64,000 nt of DNA from Lachnospiraceae bacterium MD308. Lineage in GTDB: Bacteria; Bacillota; Clostridia; Lachnospirales; Lachnospiraceae. The translations under genes were made by a program, and so were the position numbers. Of this stretch, positions 28,856 through 37,099 are shown in pieces. Numbering within the stretch: position 1 is the stretch's first letter; the number at the start of each line of letters is the position of its first letter. The DNA is taken from the NCBI GenBank assembly GCA_000403475.2, contig KE159797.1:166184-230183 (forward strand). The letters are read 5' to 3'. A model generated the notes under the pieces. The model was given only the letters and a program-made list of their open reading frames with translations. It was not told the origin of the DNA and made no database searches.

Positions 28856-28902
28856 ATGAGCGTGCGGGGATTCGAACCCCGGACAACTTGATTAAAAGTC
28901 AA
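28856..28902 (-). repeat. attL: duplicated 3' half of tRNA-Lys
   Basis: 47 bp identical to 33007-33053, the 3' half of the intact tRNA-Lys. It has no 5' half and is not a gene. It marks the far end of an element integrated into tRNA-Lys. Confidence 0.93.
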
Positions 28903-28988
28903 ATTTTAAAAAAGTGTTTTCGCCCAATTTGCAAGGACTTTTCTTGCCCGTAGCTATAATATAGCTATAATGGGATTTTATCACATTT

Positions 28989-29378
28989 TTATACAGACTT
29001 CAAGCCTAAAACTTCCGGCCATGTTTTAGAGCCGCATTCGCCGTCAACGTCTTTGTCTTTAAATCCAGCACGTTTTTGAATTTTTTTGCATGCTTTCGCA
29101 CACTCGCTGCCATATTCGCCATCCAGCTTTCCAGAGTAATCCCCGTTTGCCTTGGCAACCTTTTCAAATAGAAGAACTTCTTTTCCTTTGCTGCCCTTTT
29201 TGATTAAACCTACGCTAAACATGTAATCACTGCCTCCTTTGTCTTTGTTATTCGTTGCGCTTCCTGCATTTTTCCCATTCGTCAGCACAACAACTGTATG
29301 CCCTTTGGTCTTTGTTACAAGAATGTCTCCGCGTCTCAGCTCACAATTTTCTTGGTATTTATATGTATCATATCCCAA
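28989..29378 (-). pseudogene. Endolysin fragment with peptidoglycan-binding domain
   Basis: A 129-residue frame. Residues ~15-30 (RRGDILVTKTKGHTVVVLTN) are the end of a NlpC/CHAP-like amidase or peptidase domain; residues ~70-129 form a peptidoglycan-binding domain (YSGKLDGEYGSECAKACKKI). The catalytic N-terminus is missing and the start has no good ribosome binding site. It lies just inside attL as a prophage remnant. Confidence 0.65.
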
Positions 29379-29489
29379 ATATATTGTTATATCAATAGGT
29401 TTTCTAAAAAAATCTCAAGATTTTTGTGATTTAATATTTACATTTTCTAAATAATGTTGTACTATGAAACATGAAAAGAGGTGAATACA

Positions 29490-30236
29490 ATGACTTTTGG
29501 AGAAAAATTAAAGGCGGCACGAGTCGAGTCCGGATTAAAACAATCGGAATTGGCAAAAAAGCTAAATACAACTGGAAATACTATAAGTAATTGGGAAAAC
29601 AACGTGAGCAAGCCAGACCTTGACACCCTTTCATTTATTTGTGGAATTTTACATGTAACAGCTTCTTATTTTTTAGAAGCAACAATTCCAGAGGACGAAG
29701 TATCTATCCCAGAATTAAAATTGATAAAAAAATACCGCTTCATCTCCACCCACTCCCCAGACGGAGCAAGCGTGGTTGATATGGTACTGAATAGGGAGTA
29801 TGCTATTGCGGAGAAGTTGAGGGAGCAAAAAGAGCAGTTGGAAAAGGTTCAGAAGATGGATATGGAGGTTGCGGAGGAAATTGTTCCATTAAGGTTATGG
29901 GCTTATTATGGGAAGATTGCCTGCGCCGGAACTGGATTTATATTTGACGACATTCCATCAGATACCGTTCAAGCCCCGGACGCAAACGCAGACTTTATTA
30001 TAGGCGTAAATGGCAATTCCATGGAACCGGACTACTCTGACGGTGAAAAGCTGTATATCAAAAAGGTAGAGCGCATAAATCCGGGCGAAGTCGGCATATT
30101 CACTATCAATAATGAATGTTTCTTGAAAGAATATGGGGAAAATGGACTCGTTTCCAGAAATAAAAAATATGACGATATTCCGGGAAATGAGGATGTGCGT
30201 TTGATTGGTAAAGTAGTTGGAAAAGTTGAGGAATGA
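29490..30236 (+). CDS. CI/LexA-like phage repressor (XRE + S24 peptidase)
   Basis: A 248-residue repressor. An XRE helix-turn-helix (VESGLKQSELAKKLNTTGN) is followed by an S24 self-cleaving domain with the Ser region VNGNSMEPDYSDGEKLYIKK and the Lys region near GLVSRNKKYDDIP. ATG 29490 follows AAAGAGGTG. Such repressors hold an element silent and are cleaved after RecA activation. It is followed by the two accessory genes in the same direction. Confidence 0.9.
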   Translation: MTFGEKLKAARVESGLKQSELAKKLNTTGNTISNWENNVSKPDLDTLSFICGILHVTASYFLEATIPEDEVSIPELKLIKKYRFISTHSPDGASVVDMVLNREYAIAEKLREQKEQLEKVQKMDMEVAEEIVPLRLWAYYGKIACAGTGFIFDDIPSDTVQAPDANADFIIGVNGNSMEPDYSDGEKLYIKKVERINPGEVGIFTINNECFLKEYGENGLVSRNKKYDDIPGNEDVRLIGKVVGKVEE

Positions 30237-30298
30237 TTAAACCGCTGCAGCGTTTATAATACAAATTCTCAATGCAAGGTCGCAAAAGAGGGTACTAT

Positions 30299-31336
30299 AT
30301 GGAATTCAATGAAAAAATTACACAGTTTTCCGAAAGGATAAAACGAATCAAAGACAACATATGTACGGAAGAAGCCACAAAGACATCTATAATATTGCCT
30401 TTCCTCCAAATTCTAGGATATGACGTGTTTAATCCACTTGAATTTGTTCCTGAATTTACTGCTGATACTGGCATAAAAAAGGGCGAAAAAGTAGATTACG
30501 CTATTCTTAATAATGGAGATCCACTTATTCTTATAGAGGCTAAGTCTGCTAATACAGAATTAACACTAAAGCACATGAATCAGCTTCTTCGCTATTTTAT
30601 GGTAACTAAGGCGAAATTTGGAATATTGACAAATGGAATTTCGTACAAATTCTATTCCGATTTGGAGGAATCGAACAAAATGGACTCTGTGCCATTCTTT
30701 GAATTTAACTTGTTGGATTTAAAGAAAGATAAAATAAGTGAATTAAAACAATTTCATAAAGACAATTTCAATTTAAAAACCATACTAAGCAATGCCTCTG
30801 ACTTAAAGTATATGAATTTAATTAAAGAGTCTATAGAGAAGCAGTTTAATGAGCCTTCTGACCAATTAGTTAAGGCGATAATAAAGAATGTTTATCCAGG
30901 AACCAAAACACAAGCTGTATTAGACAAATTCAGAGGTATGGTTAAAACTGCAATCAATGAATATACAAATGACGCAATAACATCAAAAATAAGCTCTGTT
31001 ATTTCTCCGGATTTAGAATCACCTAACAAACCAAAGGAACCTATTTTATCCGTTGAAGAAATACAGACTATGGACTACATAAAAAATATGTTTAGCACGA
31101 ATTTGAATATTGTATACAAGAAAACATCGAGATATTCATATATGCAGATTGGGGAATTGTCTAGCAAGTGGATATGCCGAGTGTTCTTCCAAAAGAATCG
31201 AAATATGCTTTCTCTTAGAAAATTTGAAGATACAGATTATGAGTGCGAATATTACTTTGACGATCTGGAACAATTGGATGGAATTGAAGAATTAATAAAG
31301 GATACATTTGAAAAATGTGCTTTATTAATGAGATAA
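30299..31336 (+). CDS. HsdR_N-type nuclease-fold protein
   Basis: A 345-residue protein. Residues ~15-150 match the N-terminal domain of type I restriction HsdR, with the PD-(D/E)XK motif DYAILNNGDPLILIEAKSAN (Asp, then Glu-x-Lys) and a QLLRYFMVTKAKFGILTNG follow-on. There is no helicase part. The remaining C-terminal domain (about 240-345) was not recognised. It lies downstream of the repressor. A defence function is likely by analogy but not shown. Confidence 0.8.
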   Translation: MEFNEKITQFSERIKRIKDNICTEEATKTSIILPFLQILGYDVFNPLEFVPEFTADTGIKKGEKVDYAILNNGDPLILIEAKSANTELTLKHMNQLLRYFMVTKAKFGILTNGISYKFYSDLEESNKMDSVPFFEFNLLDLKKDKISELKQFHKDNFNLKTILSNASDLKYMNLIKESIEKQFNEPSDQLVKAIIKNVYPGTKTQAVLDKFRGMVKTAINEYTNDAITSKISSVISPDLESPNKPKEPILSVEEIQTMDYIKNMFSTNLNIVYKKTSRYSYMQIGELSSKWICRVFFQKNRNMLSLRKFEDTDYECEYYFDDLEQLDGIEELIKDTFEKCALLMR

Positions 31337-31385
31337 CACCCAAGCAAGCGTTTTAATAAAATTAAAAGAAAGAGAGGAGAAAGTT

Positions 31386-31595
31386 ATGGTATGTAAAAAA
31401 TGCGGAGGTTCTGATATTCAATATCAGACTGTAAGTGAATCTAGGGGGACAGGTTGTTTGACTATATGCTTATACATACTGCTTGCATGTACAGTTTTAG
31501 GACTTTTAATAGTAATTCCGCTTATGCTAAGAAAGAAGACGAATACAGTTACATATGCGGTTTGTCAAAATTGCGGGCATCGGTGGAAAGTATAA
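31386..31595 (+). CDS. Zinc-ribbon membrane protein
   Basis: A 69-residue protein with two CxxC pairs (CKKCGG at the start and CQNCGHRW at the end) that can form a split zinc ribbon around a single hydrophobic helix (CLYILLACTVLGLLIVIPLM). GAGAGGAG precedes the ATG. Cargo of the tRNA-Lys element; function unknown. Confidence 0.75.
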   Translation: MVCKKCGGSDIQYQTVSESRGTGCLTICLYILLACTVLGLLIVIPLMLRKKTNTVTYAVCQNCGHRWKV

Positions 31596-31599
31596 TAAA

Positions 31600-31632
31600 A
31601 ACCGCCCAGTGCTACCAACACTGAACGGCTTA
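31600..31632 (+). terminator. Imperfect terminator after the zinc-ribbon gene
   Basis: CCGCCCAGTG/CACTGAACGG inverted repeat flanked by A's and TTATTG; weaker than others here. Confidence 0.5.
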
Positions 31633-31756
31633 TTGTAACACTCTGTAGAATGATACCCTGCAAAAATATTGTATCATCTTCGGAGGCAGCTTGCAAGCGG
31701 AACATACATTCCGGCTGGCTGTTATTTTTATACCCATTTTTAAGGAGGATGATACT

Positions 31757-32865
31757 ATGGGGAAATACAAGAAAAGAAAAGACGGTCGGTATGCAACAAC
31801 TGTGATGGTCGGATATAAGCCCGATGGCCGGCCAGACAATGTTTTCTTGGCAACAAAAACAGAAAAAGAGTTGAGAAACAAAATTGTCGAGCTTAAGATG
31901 AAGATGAAAACCGGGGAGCTTGTCAAGAATTCCGACATGCTGCTTAAAGATTATACGGACACTTGGCTCGACACGTACAAGTCAACCGCCAGCATTAATA
32001 CTAAGGCAATGTACAAGAACACAATTGACTGCCATATAAAACCTGAGCTTGGAAACCTGCAGCTTAATAAGATTGTTCGCTCTGATATTCAAAGAATTAT
32101 CAACGACCGACAGGAGCACCCCCGGACGTGTGAGATCATAAAGATGACATTGGTTCAAATATTTAACAGTGCCATTGATGATAAGCTGCTATACGAAAAT
32201 GTCGCGAAAAAAGTAACGCTGCCAAAACGGCACAAGGCGGAAAAACGCGCTTTGACAGAGCTTGAAAGAGAGGCTATTAAAAAAGCAGATTTCACTCCTC
32301 AGGAAAACACTTTTGCAATGCTGCTGTTTTACTTCGGACTTCGCCACGGGGAGTGTCTCGCTCTTACGAAATCGGACATAGATTTTAAGAAAAAAATCTT
32401 GACCGTAAATAAAGCCGTTGTGTTTGATGTGAATACGCCTATTGTGAAAACAGGTGCAAAAAGCGATGCTGGGAACCGCACAATTCCCATTCCTGAATCA
32501 GTTTCTTCTTATTTGAAAGGATACCTTAAATCCATTAATACTTTTTACCTTTTTCCCGGAAAAAATACGGAGGTTCTTTCTAAAACCCAATACGTTAAGA
32601 TGTGGGAAAGGATCGTCAAAAAAATGAACGACGCTGTTACAAGCGAAAAGGAAAAAATAATAGGAGCTGAGCCGATCACTGGTCTTACGGCGCACATCTT
32701 CAGACACAACTACTGCACAATGCTCTACTATTCCGGAATCAGTCAGAAAAAGGCTGTAGAGCTGATGGGCACTCAGATATTAAAATGATAATGGAAGTAT
32801 ATGCACACCTGGACGAGGAAAAAGAGGCTGTCCAGGAGAAATTGAATAAGGCCATTGCACTATGA
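31757..32865 (+). pseudogene. Tyrosine integrase, C-terminally frameshifted
   Basis: A phage-type integrase: AP2-like N-terminus (KYKKRKDGRYATTVMVGYKP), SAM-like core-binding domain, and catalytic domain with FGLRHGECLALT (first Arg) and HIFRHNYCTML (His-x-x-Arg). The frame stops at 32788 after LMGTQILK. Restoring one base at about 32768-32770 gives MG-HSDIKMIMEVYAHLDEEK, the normal end containing the catalytic Tyr, to a stop at 32865. As read, the enzyme lacks its nucleophile. ATG 31757 follows AAGGAGG. Confidence 0.88.
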
Positions 32866-32866
32866 T

Positions 32867-32918
32867 CCTGCTATAGTTTCGATATAGCAACACCATATTT
32901 GCTATAGTTTTGCTATAA
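32867..32918. repeat. Inverted/direct GCTATA repeats at the attR side
   Basis: Several copies of TTGCTATA/TATAGCAA here; a matching cluster (TAGCTATAATATAGCTATAA) lies near the attL side at 28951-28970. They are plausible integrase arm-binding sites. Confidence 0.5.
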
Positions 32919-32956
32919 AAAACAAGTTAGAGTAAAGAACGACGGGGAAAACAAAA

Positions 32957-32999
32957 AATAACCCGAAAATCCTTATTTTTACTGGATTTTCGGGTTATT
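32957..32999. terminator. Terminator at the element's right end
   Basis: Perfect 16-bp inverted repeat (32957-32972 with 32984-32999; AATAACCCGAAAATCC). Confidence 0.85.
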
Positions 33000-33006
33000 A
33001 TCTGTC

Positions 33007-33053
33007 ATGAGCGTGCGGGGATTCGAACCCCGGACAACTTGATTAAAAGTCAA
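33007..33053 (-). repeat. attR within tRNA-Lys
   Basis: The 47-bp copy that belongs to the intact tRNA-Lys; the other copy is at 28856. Repeat to repeat the element spans 4151 bp. Confidence 0.93.
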
Positions 33054-33080
33054 GTGCTCTACCACCTGAGCTACACGCCC
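33008..33080 (-). tRNA. tRNA-Lys (anticodon TTT)
   Basis: A complete 73-nt cloverleaf with loop CTTTTAA. Its 3' half is the attachment site of the element lying on its 3' side; insertion restores the gene. Confidence 0.96.
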
Positions 33081-33087
33081 GAACAAA

Positions 33088-33159
33088 CTGGGCTAGTTGG
33101 ATTCGAACCAACGAATGCAGGAGTCAAAGTCCTGTGCCTTACCGCTTGGCGATAGCCCA
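33088..33159 (-). tRNA. tRNA-Gln (anticodon TTG)
   Basis: Complete cloverleaf, anticodon loop CTTTGAC, acceptor TGGGCTA/TAGCCCA with discriminator G. Confidence 0.95.
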
Positions 33160-33198
33160 CCATTCATCTTTAAAAAAGTTCTATATAAAAAAAAGAAA

Positions 33199-33272
33199 GG
33201 TGGGTAAAGGGACTCGAACCCTTGATATCCAGAACCACAATCTGGCGCGCTAACCAACTGCACCATACCCAC
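33199..33272 (-). tRNA. tRNA-His (anticodon GTG)
   Basis: Complete cloverleaf, anticodon loop TTGTGGT, acceptor GTGGGTA/TACCCAC with discriminator C; the extra 5' G expected for tRNA-His is available at 33273. Confidence 0.95.
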
Positions 33273-33345
33273 CATATTATCTACTCGTCCAACCTGCAGG
33301 AACAACCCGGACAAAGTATCTCACTATTAAATTTTGCGGTTCTAA

Positions 33346-33419
33346 CGAGCCTGGGGGGATTCGAACCCTCGACCTACGGCTTAGAAGGCCGTTGCTCTAT
33401 CCAGCTGAGCTACAGACTC
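33346..33419 (-). tRNA. tRNA-Arg (anticodon TCT)
   Basis: Complete cloverleaf, anticodon loop CTTCTAA, acceptor GAGTCTG/CAGGCTC. Confidence 0.95.
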
Positions 33420-33479
33420 ATAAGACTTAGCTCCTTAGAACTAGCTTCTCTTAAAACCTTTCATTCAAGGCTTTAAGAA

Positions 33480-33550
33480 AGCGGGTGATGGGAATCGAAC
33501 CCACGTATCTAGCTTGGAAGGCTAGTGTTCTACCATTGAACTACACCCGC
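33480..33550 (-). tRNA. tRNA-Gly (anticodon TCC)
   Basis: Complete cloverleaf, anticodon loop CTTCCAA, acceptor GCGGGTG/CACCCGC. Confidence 0.95.
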
Positions 33551-33562
33551 ATGAATCGTCTA

Positions 33563-33637
33563 TCGGGGTGACAGGATTCGAACCTGCGACCTCCTGGTCC
33601 CAAACCAGGCGCTCTAGCCAAGCTGAGCCACACCCCG
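33563..33637 (-). tRNA. tRNA-Pro (anticodon TGG)
   Basis: Complete cloverleaf, anticodon loop TTTGGGA, acceptor CGGGGTG/CACCCCG with discriminator A. First of the minus-strand tRNA run Pro-Gly-Arg-His-Gln-Lys-(element)-Leu. Confidence 0.95.
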
Positions 33638-33748
33638 TTATTTTATTATTTGTATCTCGTTCCCCGTGACACAAGACATATTATATACGATGCTTCTCAG
33701 CTTGTCAATATTTTTTTTCTACTTTTTTTCTGTTTTTTTCATTTTATC

Positions 33749-34228
33749 TTATACGTGCATTAATTGGACATTCACCGCCCCATTTTCGTCAATTTCCATA
33801 ATCATATACGACGCTTCACGCCCCGCTTGGCGCGGATAAGAGATACTTCCGGGATTCAGCGTAATAAGCCCGTCTTCATCCGAATACGCCGGCCTGTGCG
33901 TATGCCCGTACATCACAATATCCGCCCCTCTGTCTTTCGCCTCCTTTTTCAGATATTCTTCATTCATAGTTACATAGTAATAATGTCCATGTGTTATAAA
34001 AATATGCTTTCCTTGAATTTCAAACTCTTCTTCTCTTGGAAGCTCCGAAAAGAAATCATTATTGCCGCCGATTATATGTACGGGGCAGTCTGCCAAAGCC
34101 TGTATATAGTATTCTCCGCCCTCTGTATCTCCAAGGTGTATCAGCATATCAATATCGACTGTCTGTTCCAAAACTCTCTCAAGATTGCGATGTGACTTGT
34201 GTGTATCGCTTACAATCAGTATTCTCAT
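33749..34228 (-). CDS. YfcE/MJ0936-type metallophosphoesterase
   Basis: A 159-residue phosphodiesterase with the calcineurin-like metal motifs in order: ILIVSDTHKSH, IHLGDTEGG, IGGNNDFF, ITHGHYYY and MYGHTHRPAY. It lies 8 nt after rdgB in one operon, an order common in Firmicutes. Natural substrate unknown. Confidence 0.92.
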   Translation of the reverse strand: MRILIVSDTHKSHRNLERVLEQTVDIDMLIHLGDTEGGEYYIQALADCPVHIIGGNNDFFSELPREEEFEIQGKHIFITHGHYYYVTMNEEYLKKEAKDRGADIVMYGHTHRPAYSDEDGLITLNPGSISYPRQAGREASYMIMEIDENGAVNVQLMHV

Positions 34229-34236
34229 ATTTATAT

Positions 34237-34863
34237 TTATCTCCGCTGTGCTTGTTTATTATCAATAATGTCTCTCATTTTTCGGAGTCCTTCGCCGCGA
34301 TGGCTCAGTTCATTCTTCTTCTCAGGAGAAAGCTCTGCGCTGGTACATCCGCATCCCGGCAGATAGAATATAGGATCATACCCGAATCCATTCTCCCCGG
34401 CTATCTTATAGCCAATTGCCCCCTCCATCGTACCTCTTACCACTTCACTCGTTCCGTCGGGAAATGCCGCTGCAATCGCGCATACGAATCGTGCGGTACG
34501 CTTCTCATCCTCCACCCCTGAGAGCCGGTCAAGAAGCGCCTGATTTTTTATATCATATGATGTATCCTCTCCCATATAACGAGCGGAATAGATTCCCGGC
34601 TCTTTATTCAAATAATCAATCTCAAGCCCGGAATCATCGGCCAGTACAATGGCGTCCTTATACTCTGGATTGCCGTAGGCAATTTCTGCAATTCCCTTTG
34701 CCTTAATCAGGGCATTCTCTTCAAACGTCTCTCCGTCTTCTACGATATCCGCCATAATCCCCGCTTCTTTTTGAGAAAGAATATCCATCCCAAGGCCATC
34801 AAGAATCATGCGTATCTCTGCCATCTTATTCTCATTTCCCGTTGCAAATATTATCTTCTCCAT
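34237..34863 (-). CDS. rdgB: XTP/dITP diphosphatase
   Basis: A 208-residue Ham1/RdgB house-cleaning enzyme that removes inosine and xanthosine triphosphates. Motifs: IFATGNENKMAEI, VLADDSGLEIDYLN and GENGFGYDPIFYLPG. It overlaps the upstream methyltransferase gene by 32 nt. Confidence 0.95.
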   Translation of the reverse strand: MEKIIFATGNENKMAEIRMILDGLGMDILSQKEAGIMADIVEDGETFEENALIKAKGIAEIAYGNPEYKDAIVLADDSGLEIDYLNKEPGIYSARYMGEDTSYDIKNQALLDRLSGVEDEKRTARFVCAIAAAFPDGTSEVVRGTMEGAIGYKIAGENGFGYDPIFYLPGCGCTSAELSPEKKNELSHRGEGLRKMRDIIDNKQAQRR

Positions 34864-36022
34864 ATTCTCTCACTCCTTTTGTCTTTTTGGGTGGTTTAGG
34901 GCCTAAAAACTGATAGTAATATGTTTTCAACATGCCATTATATATTTTTCTGTTTTTATCTGCCTTTCTCCCGAAGTATTTCTCCGCCTCCTCACAGGAC
35001 GTAATCATATAGGCCGACCATGAATCCAACTGCCTGAACCTGTCCCCGAATGCTCTGTATAACTGCGGCAAATCCTTCTTGTCTTCCAGGCGCTCACCGT
35101 AAGGCGGATTCGTTATAATAAATCCGTATTTTTTCGGGTGACTTAACTGCTCCACCGACCGCTGCTGAAAATGAATAAGTTCGCCAACTTGCGCCTCCTG
35201 CGCATTCCCTCTGGCTATCTTAATAACCGAAGCATCCACATCATACCCCTGAATGTCCACGGATACATTGTCTTCTATCACATCATTCGCCTCGTCTAAT
35301 ACTTGATACCAGAGCTTCTTAGGGACTAAATTCCCCCATTCCTCTGCCATAAAGGAGCGGTTCATACCTGGCGCAATATTCGCCGCCATCATCGCCGCCT
35401 CAATGGGGAATGTACCGCTTCCGCAGAACGGGTCCACAAATATCCGGTCTTTCCGCCATGGCGTCAGCATAATAAGCGCTGCGGCAAGTGTCTCTGTAAT
35501 AGGTGCCTTCCCCGCAACTTCCCGATATCCTCTCTTGTGGAGCGACACACCAGAGCTGTCAAGCCCTACCGTCACCACATCTTTCATCAGGAATACTCTG
35601 ATCGGATACGCTGCGCCGTCCTCAGGGAACCATTCAATATGATAGCTTTCCTGCAGCTTGCGCACTATTGCTTTTTTCATAATTGACTGAATATCAGAAG
35701 GGCTGAACAGCTTGCTTTTCACAGACGCCGCCTTAGCTATCCAAAATTTGCCGTTCTTTGGGATAAATTCTTCCCAGGCAAGCATTCTCGTCTTTTCAAA
35801 TAATTCTTCAAAGGTAACCGCTTTAAAGCTTCCAACTTTCAGCAATACCCTCTCTGCCGTACGCAGGAACACATTCGCCCTGCAAAGGGCGTCCGCATCC
35901 CCGTAAAACGTCACTCTCCCATCCTCTACTTCGGCAATCTCATATCCCAACTCAATTATTTCTCTTTTTAAAACCGCCTCCAGCCCGAAATGACACGGGG
36001 CAATTAACTCCATTTTTCTCAT
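34832..36022 (-). CDS. THUMP-domain class I RNA methyltransferase (RlmL N-terminal type)
   Basis: A 396-residue enzyme: N-terminal ferredoxin-like/THUMP region (MELIAPCHFGLEAVLKREI), then a Rossmann methyltransferase with VDPFCGSGTFPIEAA and the N6/N2-guanine motif FIITNPPYGERL. It likely makes m2G in 23S rRNA. ATG 36022 follows GGAGA; an ATG at 36034 is possible. First gene of the operon with rdgB and the phosphoesterase. Confidence 0.88.
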   Translation of the reverse strand: MRKMELIAPCHFGLEAVLKREIIELGYEIAEVEDGRVTFYGDADALCRANVFLRTAERVLLKVGSFKAVTFEELFEKTRMLAWEEFIPKNGKFWIAKAASVKSKLFSPSDIQSIMKKAIVRKLQESYHIEWFPEDGAAYPIRVFLMKDVVTVGLDSSGVSLHKRGYREVAGKAPITETLAAALIMLTPWRKDRIFVDPFCGSGTFPIEAAMMAANIAPGMNRSFMAEEWGNLVPKKLWYQVLDEANDVIEDNVSVDIQGYDVDASVIKIARGNAQEAQVGELIHFQQRSVEQLSHPKKYGFIITNPPYGERLEDKKDLPQLYRAFGDRFRQLDSWSAYMITSCEEAEKYFGRKADKNRKIYNGMLKTYYYQFLGPKPPKKTKGVREYGEDNICNGK

Positions 36023-36100
36023 CTGTCTCTCCATATATATTTTTTACTTCTTCATCTTACTTGTAAATATATCACTTTGTCAATCCTCAAACCTAAAAAT

Positions 36101-36128
36101 GAGGGATATGCTTTTTTACATATCCCTC
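36101..36128 (-). terminator. Terminator of the Asn-rich repeat gene
   Basis: GAGGGATATG/CATATCCCTC inverted repeat (36101-36110, 36119-36128) followed on the minus strand by ATTTTTAGG. Confidence 0.85.
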
Positions 36129-36145
36129 GCCTGGTCTAAGTCAGA

Positions 36146-36325
36146 TTAATAGTTGTTGCTTGTGTTGGATGCATTCTTATTTGAAGAATTCTGGTTAGAT
36201 GCATTCTTGTTTGTTGAATTCTGGTTAGATGCATTCTTGTTTGTTGAATTCTGGTTGGATGCATTCTTGTTTGAAGAATTCTGGTTAGATGCGTTCTGGT
36301 TTGTTGAATTATAATTTTTTGCCAT
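36146..36325 (-). CDS. Asn-rich decapeptide-repeat small protein
   Basis: A 59-residue gene with AGGAGG before ATG 36325. The product begins MAKNYNSTNQ and then contains four tandem decapeptides of the form NASNQNS[ST]NK, ending NTSNNY. More than a third of residues are Asn; almost no hydrophobic residues. No signal peptide. It has its own TATAAT-type upstream region and terminator, so it is likely expressed. I do not know its function. Confidence 0.75.
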   Translation of the reverse strand: MAKNYNSTNQNASNQNSSNKNASNQNSTNKNASNQNSTNKNASNQNSSNKNASNTSNNY

Positions 36326-36510
36326 TTTATTTTCCTCCTAATCTTTTTGATTCGGAGATATTATGTGTACTTTTCTCTTTTTTATGTAAAATATAAAGAA
36401 ATTAAGATTTTTTTAATTTTTAACTTGCTTTTTGTTTCTTCCTATATTATACTATTTCTTGTAGAGAGAGAACTCTTTACAACCCCTTATTAATTATTTA
36501 TACTCCCCTC

Positions 36511-36542
36511 AAAAGACCGATGGCTTCCCCCATCGGTCTTTT
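36511..36542 (-). terminator. Terminator after the HAAS-domain gene
   Basis: Perfect 12-bp stem AAAAGACCGATG/CATCGGTCTTTT. The T-run is present in both directions. Confidence 0.88.
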
Positions 36543-36551
36543 ACTTTTGCT

Positions 36552-37004
36552 CTATTTCCTCCGTCCAAGCAGCCGGATGACAAACATGATAATAAGCACC
36601 GGCACCAAGATCGGAGCAACAAGGCTGATGATTCCTCCGACAACCGCCACCAATGCAAGAAGCACTCCGATAAGGCCAAGAAGCGCTACCACAAGCTTCC
36701 ATCCTCCTCTTACGAAAAATCCTGTCTGACCGGCATAGCTGTCCTGGCGGCCGTTATAGCTCTGTCCCTCTTCTTCATAGACATAATTCAGCTTCATATC
36801 CTCCGGCTCTGATATGTCGATAATCGTACGGGCAATCATCCACGGGTCCCCCATCTCTTCTACAAGCTCCTCTTCGGATCTGCCCCTTTCTATCTCATCA
36901 GTCATATACACATCATAATATTCTATATTCTCCCGCACTGCCGGCTCCGCCAGATCATTACTCAAAGCTTCCCGCATTTTATCCAAAAATTCTCTTTTTG
37001 TCAT
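36552..37004 (-). CDS. HAAS/DUF1700-domain membrane protein
   Basis: A 150-residue protein. Residues 1-70 form the HAAS domain (MTKREFLDKMREALSND, YYDVYMTDEIERGRSEEELV, MGDPWMIART); residues ~100-148 hold two hydrophobic helices (LVVALLGLIGVLLALVAVVG). HAAS proteins usually pair with PadR regulators, but none is next to it. ATG 37004 follows GGAGG. Confidence 0.8.
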   Translation of the reverse strand: MTKREFLDKMREALSNDLAEPAVRENIEYYDVYMTDEIERGRSEEELVEEMGDPWMIARTIIDISEPEDMKLNYVYEEEGQSYNGRQDSYAGQTGFFVRGGWKLVVALLGLIGVLLALVAVVGGIISLVAPILVPVLIIMFVIRLLGRRK

Positions 37005-37099
37005 TGATATCCTCCTGCACAAACAATATAAAACCTACCCTCAGCAGGCAAAACAGCATACGCTCTTTGTCCACTGAGGGTAGAATAACATATTTTCGT

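Noticed and set aside
28857..28902. tRNA-Lys gene next to tRNA-Leu
   Set aside because: Only the 3' half is present and it exactly repeats 33007-33053, so it is an attachment-site copy.
36146..36325. Regular direct repeats that look like a CRISPR array
   Set aside because: Repeats are contiguous, lie in frame in a gene with a ribosome binding site and code for a decapeptide repeat; there are no unique spacers.
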